Below are positions 1 to 9,275 of a stretch of 20,639 nt of DNA, piece after piece. Under the pieces are notes generated by a model that ran no database searches, had not been told where the DNA came from, and saw only the letters and a list, made by a program, of their open reading frames with translations. Both the position numbers and the translations under genes were made by a program. Position 1 is the stretch's first letter, and each line of letters starts with the position of its first letter. The DNA comes from Botryllus schlosseri (taxonomy: Eukaryota; Chordata; Ascidiacea; Stolidobranchia; Styelidae): the NCBI GenBank assembly GCA_000444245.1, contig ATSW01004570.1:1-20639 (forward strand). The letters are read 5' to 3'.

Positions 1-310
1 GAAGTGGTACATTTTCCATTGAAATTTCCAAGTTAGTTATATTTTTTGTACGGTATGCCGTATTTATTGGTCAGAGCGTTTAAATACTGTGCTCTAGGGA
101 AGTATAGCACGAGTTGCTGCACCAGTTCTCTCTCCATTCCCCTTTTATTTTTATCATCCTTTCTGCCCCTGCGATCAGCTATCGTCATGCCAGTCGTTCC
201 ACTTCGTTTCCTCTCCCTTCGTCTCTTGCCTTAGATAAGACAAGGCACGTGTAGTATTAGAGTTTTTGATTATATTTGAGTAGGACTTTTGGAAGGTTGG
301 TGAAGAAATC
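1..310. other. Left edge, probable 5' part of the piggyBac element
   Basis: No gene is supported here. The stretch is AT-rich and leads directly to the first ATG of the transposase at 311, so it is probably the element's 5' untranslated and terminal region. I see no CCC-type piggyBac terminal repeat next to a TTAA site, so the true left end is either outside the window or too decayed to see. A 62-residue open frame at 46-234 has no recognisable features. Confidence 0.4.
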
Positions 311-2301
311 ATGAGTGATGGTGATGCTGAATCTAGCATTTACGATAATCGAAGAACACGACGATTGAGGTCAGTATCATTTTGTGTCCAGCTTATAGCC
401 TACTTTTGTAGTACCGGTATTCCACAAAGAAACATTATACACATTTATTTACGTTTTTGCTGCCTTTCAGATATACGGCCGATGAAGTGAGGCGTATGAT
501 TGAAGAATCTGATTCGGAATATGAGGAAGGCGCATATGTTGCATCTGACGATGAAAACTACATACCAGAAGCCGATGATGGCATTGAAGAAGCGTCCGAC
601 ATTGAAGAAGAANTGGTGGTAGAACAGGNAGAAGAATACGACNCAGACGAGAGTGTTGAAGATGNCCCTGCCANGTCTCANCATGTTGATAGCATTTGGA
701 TTGCTAAGGATGNAACCGAATGGCATANAGATCCGCTGCCAACTGCCCAAACAAGATCTCGTAACATAATACGACAAAGAGGTGGGCCTGCAGCAACCAG
801 CAATCTATTTACAGAAAAAGAGCTGTTCAAATCTATCATGAGTCCAGAGATGTGTGACATCATACTAAGAGAAACATATCGAAAGGCTAGAAGAGTTTAT
901 GAAGCTTTCAACAACAATCTCGCAGAAAGATTTCGTAATGCTTCTGAACGGACACCACTAAGAACATTCGAGCCCTATACACCGAAGTTGAGCTCAGTGC
1001 ATTTATTGGCATCCTTATTGCTGCTGGTGTACACAGGAATAACAAAGAGAATCTGGACGATATGTGGAAAGTAGATGCTTTGCCTCTTATACGTGCAGCT
1101 ATGTCTCGTGACCGCTTCAAGTTGATGCTCAGATTTATCAGATTTGACAACGATAATACACGTGCAGAGGGTGTGCAGACAGATAAAGCTGCACCAATAC
1201 GAGATCTGTGGCTAATGCTGAATAAAAATTTGGAGAGAGCCTACAAGCCACATGAATGTATCACGATAGATGAACAATTGTTCCCATTTCGAGGACATAC
1301 CAAATTCACACAGTATATACCATCTAAACCAGCTAAATATGGTATCAAGGTGTTCTGGGCTTGTGATGCATCAAACGCCTACCCGCTGCATGGTCAGCTT
1401 TATACTGGAAAACCAATATGGTCCCCGACAAACAAATGTGGGTGAGCGAACAGTTTTGGACCTGGTCTGTTTGTATAAAGGCTCTGGAAGAAATGTCACC
1501 ACCGATAATTTCTTCACAGGTATGCAGCTAGCTAAAGTATTGAACACCTGGGACATGACTTTAGTTCGAACAGTCAGAAAAAAAACAAGAGGTTTTTGCC
1601 AAGCAACATGCAGCCTGGCAAGGAAAGACCACTTCACTCAACCAATTTCGCCTACCATCGAGATGCAACAGTCTGTTCATATGTGCCAAATAAAAACAGA
1701 GCAGTTGTGCTTCTATCACCCATGCACATGACCGGAGAAGTCGAAGCAACACAATCAAGCAAACCAGAGATCATCACGTACGATAATAAAACCAAGGGGG
1801 GTGGACACAATGGAAAAAATGCTGGGTGAATACACAGTAAAACGACGGACACTGCGTTGGCCTTTGGCGTTTTTCTATAACATGATCAACGTTACTGGCT
1901 TAGCGTCGTTTATCATCTACAGGGAACACAAGCCAGTGTTTAGGAAAAAGGGCCAACGGAGAAAGTTCCTGAAAGATCTTGCGAAACAGCTATGTAGGCC
2001 TATGCCTTCAGTGGAAGCTCGCTCTACCAACCGCATGATGATGAGAAACCGCTTCCTTCGAGCTGCAGTGGAAATGGTTCTAAGACGGCCCATTGCGACA
2101 CCGCCAGAAGGGGCAGAAGCTAACCCCAAATAACCCCATGGAAATCGAGGAGCTACACCGATTGTTGGCAGTTGCTATGTCTGCAGAGATCAGAAACGAA
2201 AACAACGTTAAACCAGGAAAGGCTGCGTGGCTTGCGTTTAGCCGGTGTGCGACGAACACTCCATAACAAAAACCAAGTGTATTACTTGTGACACTGACTA
2301 A
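311..2301 (+). pseudogene. piggyBac-family transposase, decayed
   Basis: This encoded a DDE_Tnp_1_7 transposase, which cuts and pastes its element at TTAA sites. Exon 1 (311-369) starts MSDGDAES, and after the intron the protein continues with YTADEVRRMIEESDSEYEEG, an acidic N-terminus typical of the family. The core follows: a helical stretch at about 820-980, then AFIGILIAAGVHRNN, IRAAMSRDRF, and the three catalytic aspartates in TIDEQLFPFRG (Asp at 1269-1271), NVTTDNFFTG (Asp at 1504-1506) and GVDTMEKM (Asp at 1804-1806). YTVKRRTLRWP and a basic tail come next, and a Cys/His finger (CVAC, VCDEH, CITC) ends at TAA 2299-2301. The coding frame changes near 970, 1415, 1590 and 1797 (the last in a G run), and a stop falls inside the finger region, so no active protein can be made. 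Eight N bases lie at 613-728. Confidence 0.9.
370..470 (+). other. Intron in the piggyBac transposase gene
   Basis: A 101-bp GT-AG intron is inferred from GAG|GTCAGT at 369/370 and a pyrimidine-rich CTGCCTTTCAG acceptor ending at 470. Removing it joins codon AG+A (Arg) and gives a smooth junction, RRTRRLR-YTADEVRRMIEE. Reading straight through instead leads to a stop shortly after the acceptor. The evidence is splice consensus plus frame continuity. No transcript was available. Confidence 0.7.
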
Positions 2302-2340
2302 ACCCATCTCGATTAAGTTTTCTTTCATATTTCGGTGTCA

Positions 2341-2346
2341 AATAAA
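2341..2346 (+). promoter_or_regulatory. Candidate polyadenylation signal of the piggyBac gene
   Basis: A canonical AATAAA lies 40 bases after the TAA that closes the Cys/His domain. The position fits the 3' end of the transposase transcript. A chance match is possible in AT-rich DNA. Confidence 0.5.
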
Positions 2347-2401
2347 TCATTTCTGTACTCTGTTTCATTAAACATTCAAAAAATTGTCTTTGTGTTATGT
2401 A

Positions 2402-2595
2402 CAATGTTCCCTCTAAGTTTTGACGAGTCTGCGGACACTCACCAACTTACTGCGCAGACCCTTGGACAACAGTACGTAACGACTAAAAAAAAGGTCATCA
2501 CTAGCGATTTTTTGTGCGCAACTTAGATTTTCTGTGCGCGGAGACCGTGTCGACACTGCGCATTTGCGCACGTGCGCAGCTTGAAGGGAACATTG
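2402..2595. mobile_element. hAT-like MITE, 194 bp
   Basis: The ends form a terminal inverted repeat: CAATGTTCCCTCTAAG on the left and the complement of CAATGTTCCCTTCAAG on the right (14 of 16 match). The interior is rich in TGCGCA steps and includes a 14-bp perfect palindrome, TGCGCACGTGCGCA, at 2565-2578. There is no coding capacity. The flanks GTTATGTA and GTATGTAT are similar but not identical, so the target duplication is uncertain. The CA start and the TIR length fit hAT. It lies just beyond the piggyBac poly(A) signal and may have inserted into that element's 3' end. Confidence 0.65.
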
Positions 2596-2633
2596 GTATG
2601 TATACTGGCATTATTTAGATACACAATGTGCAA

Positions 2634-2836
2634 GGGTACAATTGTACCCATACCGCCTGTTAAGGGTGTAAAAACAACTCGACCCTAAATCTCGGTAACG
2701 TGTAAAGATTTTTTGCCGACATTTAGTCTGCATAATCTAACACAGAAATGTAGAGATGTCAGGAAGTTTCAGGTCCATCGGGTTTCTAGAAAAAAGACTG
2801 TCGTATTTTAAAATTGGAATAGGTACAATTGTACCC
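2634..2836. repeat. Pair of GTACAATTGTAC palindromes 188 bp apart
   Basis: A 16-bp perfect palindrome, GGGTACAATTGTACCC, occupies 2634-2649. A second copy at 2822-2835, perfect over 14 bp, carries the same flanking CCCA on its right. A TTAA tetranucleotide lies at 2660-2663. The two sites may be sub-terminal motifs of the neighbouring piggyBac element or the ends of a separate small element. The sequence shows the pair clearly, but its identity is inference. Confidence 0.5.
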
Positions 2837-3575
2837 AAGCAGTCGGACAAAGGCTATATAAGTCGACTAATATTCAAAAACAGAACAGAGAATGAGGCGA
2901 ATGAAATATTTCAATCATGAAATCAAAGTCATCAGGGTGATTTGCACAATCGTAGATATTCACGGTAACTATGCAGTGCTGTACCTTTTACGAAGCGTAG
3001 GCTATCTCATTCATCATTCCTAGGAATCTTCAACAATCGTGTCCACTTTCTTCAATCACAACGCGCTTCCCAGTTCGCACCACCCTTTGCTCAAATGTTA
3101 AGAATGTAATGGCCATACTCTATAGCCAGACGGCACGCAGTCGACTTCGAATCAAGTGATATGCATCCGCTCACATATGCCACCAATAATAGTTCCTGAC
3201 CACGTTATAATGTTTAATCTAGGTCGTTTTTTTTCGTACAGAAACATTTATCAACACATGTAGTCCCGTTCCTTTACATTTAATTTCGTCACTAATTACT
3301 CACCTAATTAGACGCTGCTTGTGATATCACAGTGGTGCGTTGGTTGTTTACTACCAATCTCAGAAGAACCTGAGGTAATATATTACAGGTCGCCGTGACG
3401 GCCATTAACAAATTGTCAGCTGAGCATGCGGTGCTGATATTTCAAGTTTTCCGATAATACAAGATAATACATCCTAAACTGATTTTCTAACTTATCAGTC
3501 GTATCCGTGACAACGAATCTCATCAGCGAGACCGGCCGTGTAGCCATAGCCTTATAATATATTACAATAACTGTG
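2837..3575. other. Spacer without recognised features
   Basis: I see no long open frame, no RNA gene and no repeat with clear ends here. Base composition matches the surrounding spacer. It ends at the target duplication of the next hAT element. Confidence 0.5.
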
Positions 3576-3583
3576 GTCTAACT

Positions 3584-4809
3584 CAGCGGTTCCCAAAGGG
3601 GGCGCGTTTGCGAGTGTAAAGGGGGCGCTGGACATGAAATGGGCAATTGGGGCGGTGGCTGTAAAATTGAACTGTAAGGGGGTGCAGAGAGCAAAAGGGG
3701 CGGTACATGTTTAAAAGAGAACTTCTGCGAATAGTGTTGACACGATTGATGAATAAAGCAACTAAATACGCACTAAAATGCGAAATCGATTCAGTGGGAC
3801 AATTTAAAGTCGTCCGTCAATTTGATCAGCTGTACCGGAAAAGTCTATTGTGACTTGAAAATGCTGGTCCTGCCCATCAATGGACTAATTTAATAGTCGA
3901 CTGAATCCCTAGAAAGCGTGGTTCATTGTGTGCTGTGAGAACAACGAAGTATTTGGGCAGTTATTTGCTGACTGCGAGGTGTGACGGCTTGCGTGATTTT
4001 AAGCTCTGTGTCAAACGATCGTGGATTTTCTACAGTGCTACGACCATGGCCTTCGAGACGGTGTTCTGGTTGCGAGAAACGATATCGCATGATGAAACCC
4101 GAGCAAAGTGAATATGGCACTATTCGCACTCAGTGATATATCACCGAAAGTTTGCGAGACGCGAACAGTTGCAATTCTCAAGCTTGCCCCAGCTACCGTT
4201 CTAGCTCGCATATACCCGATTTTGACGGAGAAACATAAATCAATTATCGCAGAAAACTGCGCGAGACTATGCTGATTTGATTCCAGGATAGGCCTGTATT
4301 CCAATTAGTAGTTCCCTTACCGGATAATCTATCAATTCTGTTAAGATTGTGAGCATGAAATTATCGAGGAGCTGGTTGCATTATAGAACAATTTCGAGTT
4401 CAAACCAAAGTTCAATATCTCCAATCTATCTTTCTGGATACACAATTAAATCAAATAAAAATACTCTCACTGGAGTCTGGTTGACTTTTTCATCGTTGAA
4501 CCTCTTCGCTCATTTCCATAGAACCTGGTTTCAGTGCCGTGACACAGTTTCTGGCTCACTGCAGAAATCGACTTGACAGTACGGGATGTGGAGACAGCAG
4601 ATTTCATAATGAGATTGTTCTTGTCAAAACTCAAGCCTAATATGACGAGCGTGATGGTAGTAATGAACCAGCATCCTCTGTGTCAATATTATAGCTTTCA
4701 TAAATGCAGAAAAGTTTCGTTTTAATATTTAAACGTGGTTAGGGGGGTGACGGTGGGCGCTGGCACTTGTTTCACTGTCCAAGGGGCGGTTAAAGTTTGG
4801 GAAACACTG
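3584..4809. mobile_element. Non-autonomous hAT element, 1226 bp
   Basis: The left end CAGCGGTTCCCAAA and the complement of the right end CAGTGTTTCCCAAA agree at 12 of 14 positions. They belong to the very common hAT terminus type CAGTGGTTCCCAAA. Just inside the ends both sides carry G-rich strings (GGGGGCGC, GGGGCGG). Flanking octamers GTCTAACT (3576-3583) and GTCCAACC (4810-4817) match at 6 of 8 positions, as expected for an aged 8-bp hAT target duplication. I found no transposase motif inside. Short open frames at 3926-4111 and 4349-4576 show no recognisable domain. The element is probably old, judging from divergence between its ends. Confidence 0.75.
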
Positions 4810-4817
4810 GTCCAACC

Positions 4818-6990
4818 ACATTAACTACGATTGTCAGTTGTTTCTTGCACCCAACCATGTAGCCTACTATACCGAAATTGGTACTAGGGTAAACCAGTTC
4901 CGTATGACCTACCCCTGTCTTGCGAAGGAGGTTGAATCAGGTCAAATCACCACGAGAATGATATCATAATGACATTCAGTTCCACGTTTACGTTGGCTGC
5001 TGTGGTTTGGAAGCTAATTAATTTTGCCAATAGCCTGGTAAAATGCTGTAGCGAGTTACTGTCAGTAATCTTTCGAAAAATTCTGGTAATTTGACTTAGC
5101 AGCTAAATTAAGTTTATATTACATATCAAAATGTAAAATTACAAGCTACACGCAGCTATTGGCGTCGGCCAGTAATTCGTTGAAAAATTTACAGAAATTT
5201 CTTTGTATGTCTACCAGATTTTTACAGTGTATGTTAAAAACATCCACTCCTGTATACAATCGATAGGCAATAGTGTGACAAGACATGTACTCATACCTCA
5301 TTTCAAAACCCGCTAGGAGACGCTAAAGAGTGTACAGAATTTGGGCCACGAAAGTATGGTAATCCTAACCTATTCACCCAGTTAACAATTTGATACTCCC
5401 GTGTTGTGTAAATTTTTCTATACTAATAAATGTTATATTCAACCCATTGACTAACTCAATATGCCTGATCGTTCTCTGTTACAAACTTTGTACCAGATTC
5501 AGGTTTTGACCAAATTTAGAACTATTCCAGATGGAATTCCTTCACTGCCCAGGAGTAAAATCTTAATATCAAAACTCATTTGTCACGACCAAATTCGTTC
5601 GGAGTCAGTTTTAATAAAACTAGAAACCTAATTTAATCCGGACTGCCGGGTGTACATTAAATCCGCAGTTATCTCCGATTTGTGATGCGGTAGCGCCTAT
5701 ATGACGTAACAGAAGGAATTTCACTGGTGCATAAAGGAAAAAGCATGTGCCAAGCAAGTGTGGGTGTAACTTGATTTGAACTCTTCAGGATGATGATTCA
5801 TGACTTCCGCACTGAAGATAAATGGTATTTGCTTGACTCGAAGTTGTCCTTTCGTGACTCTATACAATATACATGACATCAATGCGCTTGCGCAGTCAAG
5901 TCGCATGCATCACCTCTTAAAACATCCAGAGTGTGCAAAGCATTACAATAACAATTAAATGTGCATCTACCGCTGTATACGCAACAATAACAGGATGTTC
6001 GACTGCTCATGAAACAGTGAGTTATGCACTTGCATCTTAGTATTATCAACGGATATAAAAATATCTCCCCGCAGTGTCCGAGTAATACATGCGCGGTGAT
6101 TTCTTGGTTTCAGCTCATCTATCGTTTTCAATCTGCTATCTTGATCAGTTGATCTCGCGATTTATGTCGATGATGAAGGAGCCAAATATATGATTCGCGT
6201 AACAGGAAAATGCCCTGATGTGCTGCATTGTGCAGCAGTTACTTGACATTCGCGCATTTCCGTCATAATTATGCATAAACATATCATCATGGTTAGATGC
6301 AGCAAAAAGGCCCTGGGGATAATTCCATGCTCTCGAATCGTCAATAGATGCGATTCGTTCGTTGCAGCTACACCGAGCAAATTATCGAGTGAGTCCGTAA
6401 TTGTATCTTATGACCTAATCGGAGTGTTACTCAATAAATTTGGTAACATTATAGAGAGATGTTTCTATAACCAGCTGTTCAAATGACATAGAATTCATCA
6501 TATAAGCGAAGCGCCACGGTGAGAGAATGGCTTCCCGAACTTATACCCCTAAAATAAGTCGGCCGGTGTTAGTTCGCCTATTATTATGTGTTCACTATAT
6601 GGGAATATATCCATGACATCGCGTGATTGTAGCTAAGGTTTCATCCAGGGATTCTCGGTTTACTGATGAACCTTAGTGACGGAACTGCTGATATGCTGGT
6701 ACTGAATGTGTCAGAGTTCCATAGTACATATTTGCTACTTTAGTGCAGATAGACTTCACGATCATGATATATGGTCTTTTGGAAATTGTTAGGCGATTAT
6801 GACCTAATTGCACTCTATGAAAAAACACTGATTGTATTTTTCGAAGCTTGTTCAATGAGATATTTTGAAAAAAAAAATTGTTTTAAATGTAAACACCCTG
6901 ACTATAAGATTCGAAATTTTCACAGGTCCTCACAGGTGACATATCAGTATATTTGTCAAGTAATCGTATAGCTATATACTCCTATAGTCC
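4818..6990. other. Long spacer upstream of host gene 1
   Basis: About 2.2 kb of AT-rich DNA with only short open frames (largest about 70 codons at 6162-6380 and 6271-6486, on opposite strands) that show no domain or codon pattern I recognise. The 5' exon and promoter of the gene at 6995 probably lie here, because that gene seems to start just after a splice acceptor. I cannot place the donor or a TATA box with confidence. Confidence 0.45.
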
Positions 6991-6994
6991 AGGA
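6974..6994 (+). promoter_or_regulatory. Candidate splice acceptor just before the gene 1 start codon
   Basis: A modestly pyrimidine-rich run ends in TCCAG at 6988-6992, followed by GA and then ATG at 6995. The same arrangement (TCCAG, GA, ATG) stands before the paralogous gene on the minus strand, while sequences further upstream differ. This supports a 5' untranslated intron whose acceptor has been conserved. It is inferred from two genes only. Confidence 0.5.
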
Positions 6995-7582
6995 ATGTCT
7001 ACACAGGTACAACCCTACGGACAAAATCAGGGGCCATCTCAAATTGGAGTAGCCCTTATCGGGCGCGCAAGAACGATTTTTAAATTGGGAATCACCGAAC
7101 TGATACTGGGATCGTTGGTGATTATTGTTGGCGTTGCCACTATAGTGATCGCCCTAGCGGATTGGCTGAAATACTACCAGAACCTCGGTTACACCCATGT
7201 AACTGTTTCTATAAGTTTCTTCACCTATACGCCTTTCATTTGGTGTGGAGCAATCGCTATAAAATCTGGTATCTGGGGTGTTCGTTTGAAATCACGCCCG
7301 GTCAGATCCGTTCATATCTGGAATATGACAATGGCCATAATTTGTTCGCTCGTTGCGTTTGGAGGTCTCATTCTGTCTGGTGTTAGAGCGAGCGAATCTA
7401 AAGTTGTCTCCACCGCTTTGATAGCAGTGCATGCTGGCATGGCTGTGCTGAATTCTGCTCTCGCGATCTTGGGCATCGCGCACGCCACACTCTGCAGCAG
7501 TGGCGCGTGTTCCGATCAAAATTTTGACAGTGGCACGCAGCGACCCTCTGGCCCCCCTCCGCAAAACGCGGTGGCGCTGTAG
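6995..7582 (+). CDS. Four-transmembrane protein, MS4A/CD20-like (gene 1)
   Basis: This 195-residue protein has four strongly hydrophobic segments at about residues 34-56, 78-97, 108-130 and 139-165, short termini and no signal peptide. That layout, the P-x-WCG motif opening helix 2 and the NMTMAI stretch in helix 3 recall the MS4A/CD20-like superfamily of membrane proteins, which act at the cell surface or on inner membranes as channel-like or receptor-associated proteins. The family call is from memory of its pattern and is not certain. After helix 4 there is a CSSGACSDQ motif, then a Pro-rich tail. I chose Met at 6995 because similarity to the paralogue at 15612-16187 begins around it and a likely splice acceptor precedes it. 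The frame stays open back to an ATG at 6953. About 63% of residues 79-175 are identical to the paralogue. The coding exon is uninterrupted, so the gene is probably active. Its substrate or ligand cannot be told. Confidence 0.8.
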   Translation: MSTQVQPYGQNQGPSQIGVALIGRARTIFKLGITELILGSLVIIVGVATIVIALADWLKYYQNLGYTHVTVSISFFTYTPFIWCGAIAIKSGIWGVRLKSRPVRSVHIWNMTMAIICSLVAFGGLILSGVRASESKVVSTALIAVHAGMAVLNSALAILGIAHATLCSSGACSDQNFDSGTQRPSGPPPQNAVAL

Positions 7583-7853
7583 CCTCGCACATTGCAAAAA
7601 TAGCTGTAAAACGTGAACTCCATCGAATGTAATTGAAGGTCAAGAGGCAAACGCACCAAACTCTGTAAATATAATATATAATATTTGGTATTGTGTAATA
7701 TTGTATTGTTTTTCCACTCTAAATGCATGCGTGGAAATCGATTTTTTTACTGGTCCGTGTACACGTCAGCATCGGAAATAATATCATGTAAGAATTGTGA
7801 ATGCAACACTTGGGCGTGTGACAGTTTTGGTATAGAATACTAACCCACTGATA
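7583..7853. other. 3' flank of gene 1
   Basis: AT-rich DNA follows the TAG stop at 7580-7582. A run of AATATA-type motifs at about 7669-7682 could act as a weak polyadenylation signal, but no AATAAA is present. There is no other gene. Confidence 0.4.
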
Positions 7854-8410
7854 AATCCGTAACTCCCGTAAAACCCGTCGATGCGCTTGAGCCACCAGTC
7901 TCTCTTATTGCTGAGAAATCGAAAAGAAGCATTAATGGTGGTGCAATAGCTGTCAGGAGCTGAGCGATGTAATTTAGTAAAACGAGTCCTAATCGGAAGC
8001 TAGTGTCGCAGTGATACCGACATTACAAATGAAAATCTTGACAAGGCAATGGAACACCTCTAAATAGCTTCCAAAGTCTGAAAATCAGCATTGTTCCGAT
8101 CAATCGATCGACCTAATTGGACATTATTATGTTCATTGTCCTGCGGTGTGCCATTCTTGAAATAACGCCCATTTTCAGACTTGGCATGCTGTTTCGGGGT
8201 GTTTGTATTGCCCTGACAAGATTCAATTTGTACATTCGAAATCAGTGCGACACTAGCTTTCGATTAGAACAAAATATATCAAATTTCAAAGTCCGGGTGG
8301 GTAGCTATAGCAATACGAATTAAGCTACTTTTAGATCGTTCAGTAACAAGCGGCACTTCTTGCCCAAACGTTACCACGGCGAGTTGCGTTTCTATCCGTA
8401 GGTTAGTGGG
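7854..8410. repeat. Long foldback (inverted repeat), about 557 bp
   Basis: The two halves are reverse complements of each other. The best-matching core is 7986-8089 against 8167-8270, with roughly three quarters or more of positions identical. It includes exact shared blocks AAGCTAGTGTCGCA and AAGTCTGAAAAT. Weaker pairing continues outward on both sides as far as CCCACT at 7854-7859 and AGTGGG at 8405-8410. The unpaired loop lies at about 8105-8145. No open frame of note is conserved in the arms. It could be a foldback or MITE-type transposon, or an inverted duplication of host DNA. If transcribed, it would form a long, imperfect hairpin RNA. It starts 272 bases after the stop of gene 1. Confidence 0.7.
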
Positions 8411-8483
8411 AAGCGAGTGGCGCGGTGTGCTAAGCGACACAGTCACGACACCAATGGTTGCGGGTTCTAGTCTCGGCTCTGCA
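8407..8483 (+). mobile_element. tRNA-derived SINE head
   Basis: This stretch resembles a tRNA gene with both internal RNA polymerase III promoter boxes: GAGTGGCGCGGTGTGC (A-box type) at about 8415-8430 and GCGGGTTCTAGTCTC (B-box type, consensus GGTTCGAATCC) at about 8460-8474. The spacing between boxes fits a tRNA. The stems do not pair well and no CCA or discriminator context is seen, so it is a SINE head and not a working tRNA. The SINE body probably continues to about 8690, but I cannot fix its 3' end or a target duplication. Confidence 0.55.
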
Positions 8484-9118
8484 ATGTTTATATGTGTCGG
8501 AGATTTATCTGGGCTCTTCTTCGCCGACCTCGCTGTTACCGCTGCGTCTTGGAAAAGCCAAGAAGAAGAGTGAGTCGACTCAGTCGAGCTCGAAAGACGA
8601 CAGCAGAGACCTGAAAGTGGACGCACGAAACCGAGAGAGACTCAAAACTTCATATCATGCGTTCGTTCGTCCTTCCTAATGTCCTCGTATATTTTCCAAG
8701 TGTTTCTTGTTATTACTGTGAATCAAACATCTCCTTCCGGAGAAGCCTGATCAGCAGGTATAGCTAAAAGTGTATTATTGGTGACGTCTGGCGATTTGGT
8801 TGTCCGCTATTATTTCATTTCTTTGAATTATACGGATAACTGATGTACTGCTGTGTCATATGTTTCACGGAATAATTTCAGATTATTGTTCGGCGAGTTG
8901 ATCACTGTATATGATTCAACTGTATAAGGGCTGCTTTTTTAATTCAACGGTCAGTGCCTGCCATTGAGAAGCTATGACCACATCAATTGCTGGTACAAGG
9001 GGAAGGCTATAAATTGTAGCTGACACTCAAACGAGTATACAGCTCAGGTTGTTGTTTGTGATGAACGTTCACCATGTTATATAATCCAATGTAGTCTCGA
9101 AATGACAGCGTTCATAAT
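8484..9118. other. Possible SINE body, then spacer
   Basis: 8484-8690 may be the body of the SINE. It contains a purine-rich stretch (8555-8645) of AAGAAGAAG and GAGAGA type. The remainder to 9118 shows no gene, RNA or bounded repeat that I can support. Open frames at 8279-8626 (minus) and 8458-8679 (plus) lie over the SINE and have no domain. Confidence 0.35.
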
Positions 9119-9210
9119 CACAGGTGGTAAAAGTAGTCCGAGCAGTTCGTACTTCATTAGAAGTAAATCCGTCATTCCCTACTCAATTACAAGTAGAAGT
9201 ATAGCTATAT
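9119..9210. repeat. Fragment related to the inner hAT element at 17859
   Basis: CAGGTGGTAAAAGTAGTC at 9121 closely matches the complement of the right end of the hAT element at 17859-19074 (GGTGGTCAAAGTAGTC). It is followed by the same kind of ACTTC and AAGTAGAAGTA words. No opposite end or target duplication is visible, so this is a truncated, diverged end. Confidence 0.4.
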
Positions 9211-9275
9211 CCAACACATGTCAAATCGACCAAGTTTCATCAGAATTCGAACGCCTGGGTAAACCCCAATCGAAC

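Noticed and set aside
47-62. TACGG/CCGTA inverted repeat near the left edge
   Set aside because: The arms are only 5 bp and there is no link to a TTAA site, so it cannot be taken as the piggyBac terminus.
3923-4304. Short open frames on both strands inside the 3584-4809 hAT element
   Set aside because: They have no transposase or other motif, and similar lengths are expected by chance.
7292-7643. Minus-strand open frames opposite gene 1
   Set aside because: They are shadows of the conserved plus-strand coding sequence. The paralogue supports only the plus-strand frame.
8407-8483. A functional tRNA gene
   Set aside because: The A and B boxes are present, but the acceptor and anticodon stems do not pair convincingly, so a SINE head is the better reading.
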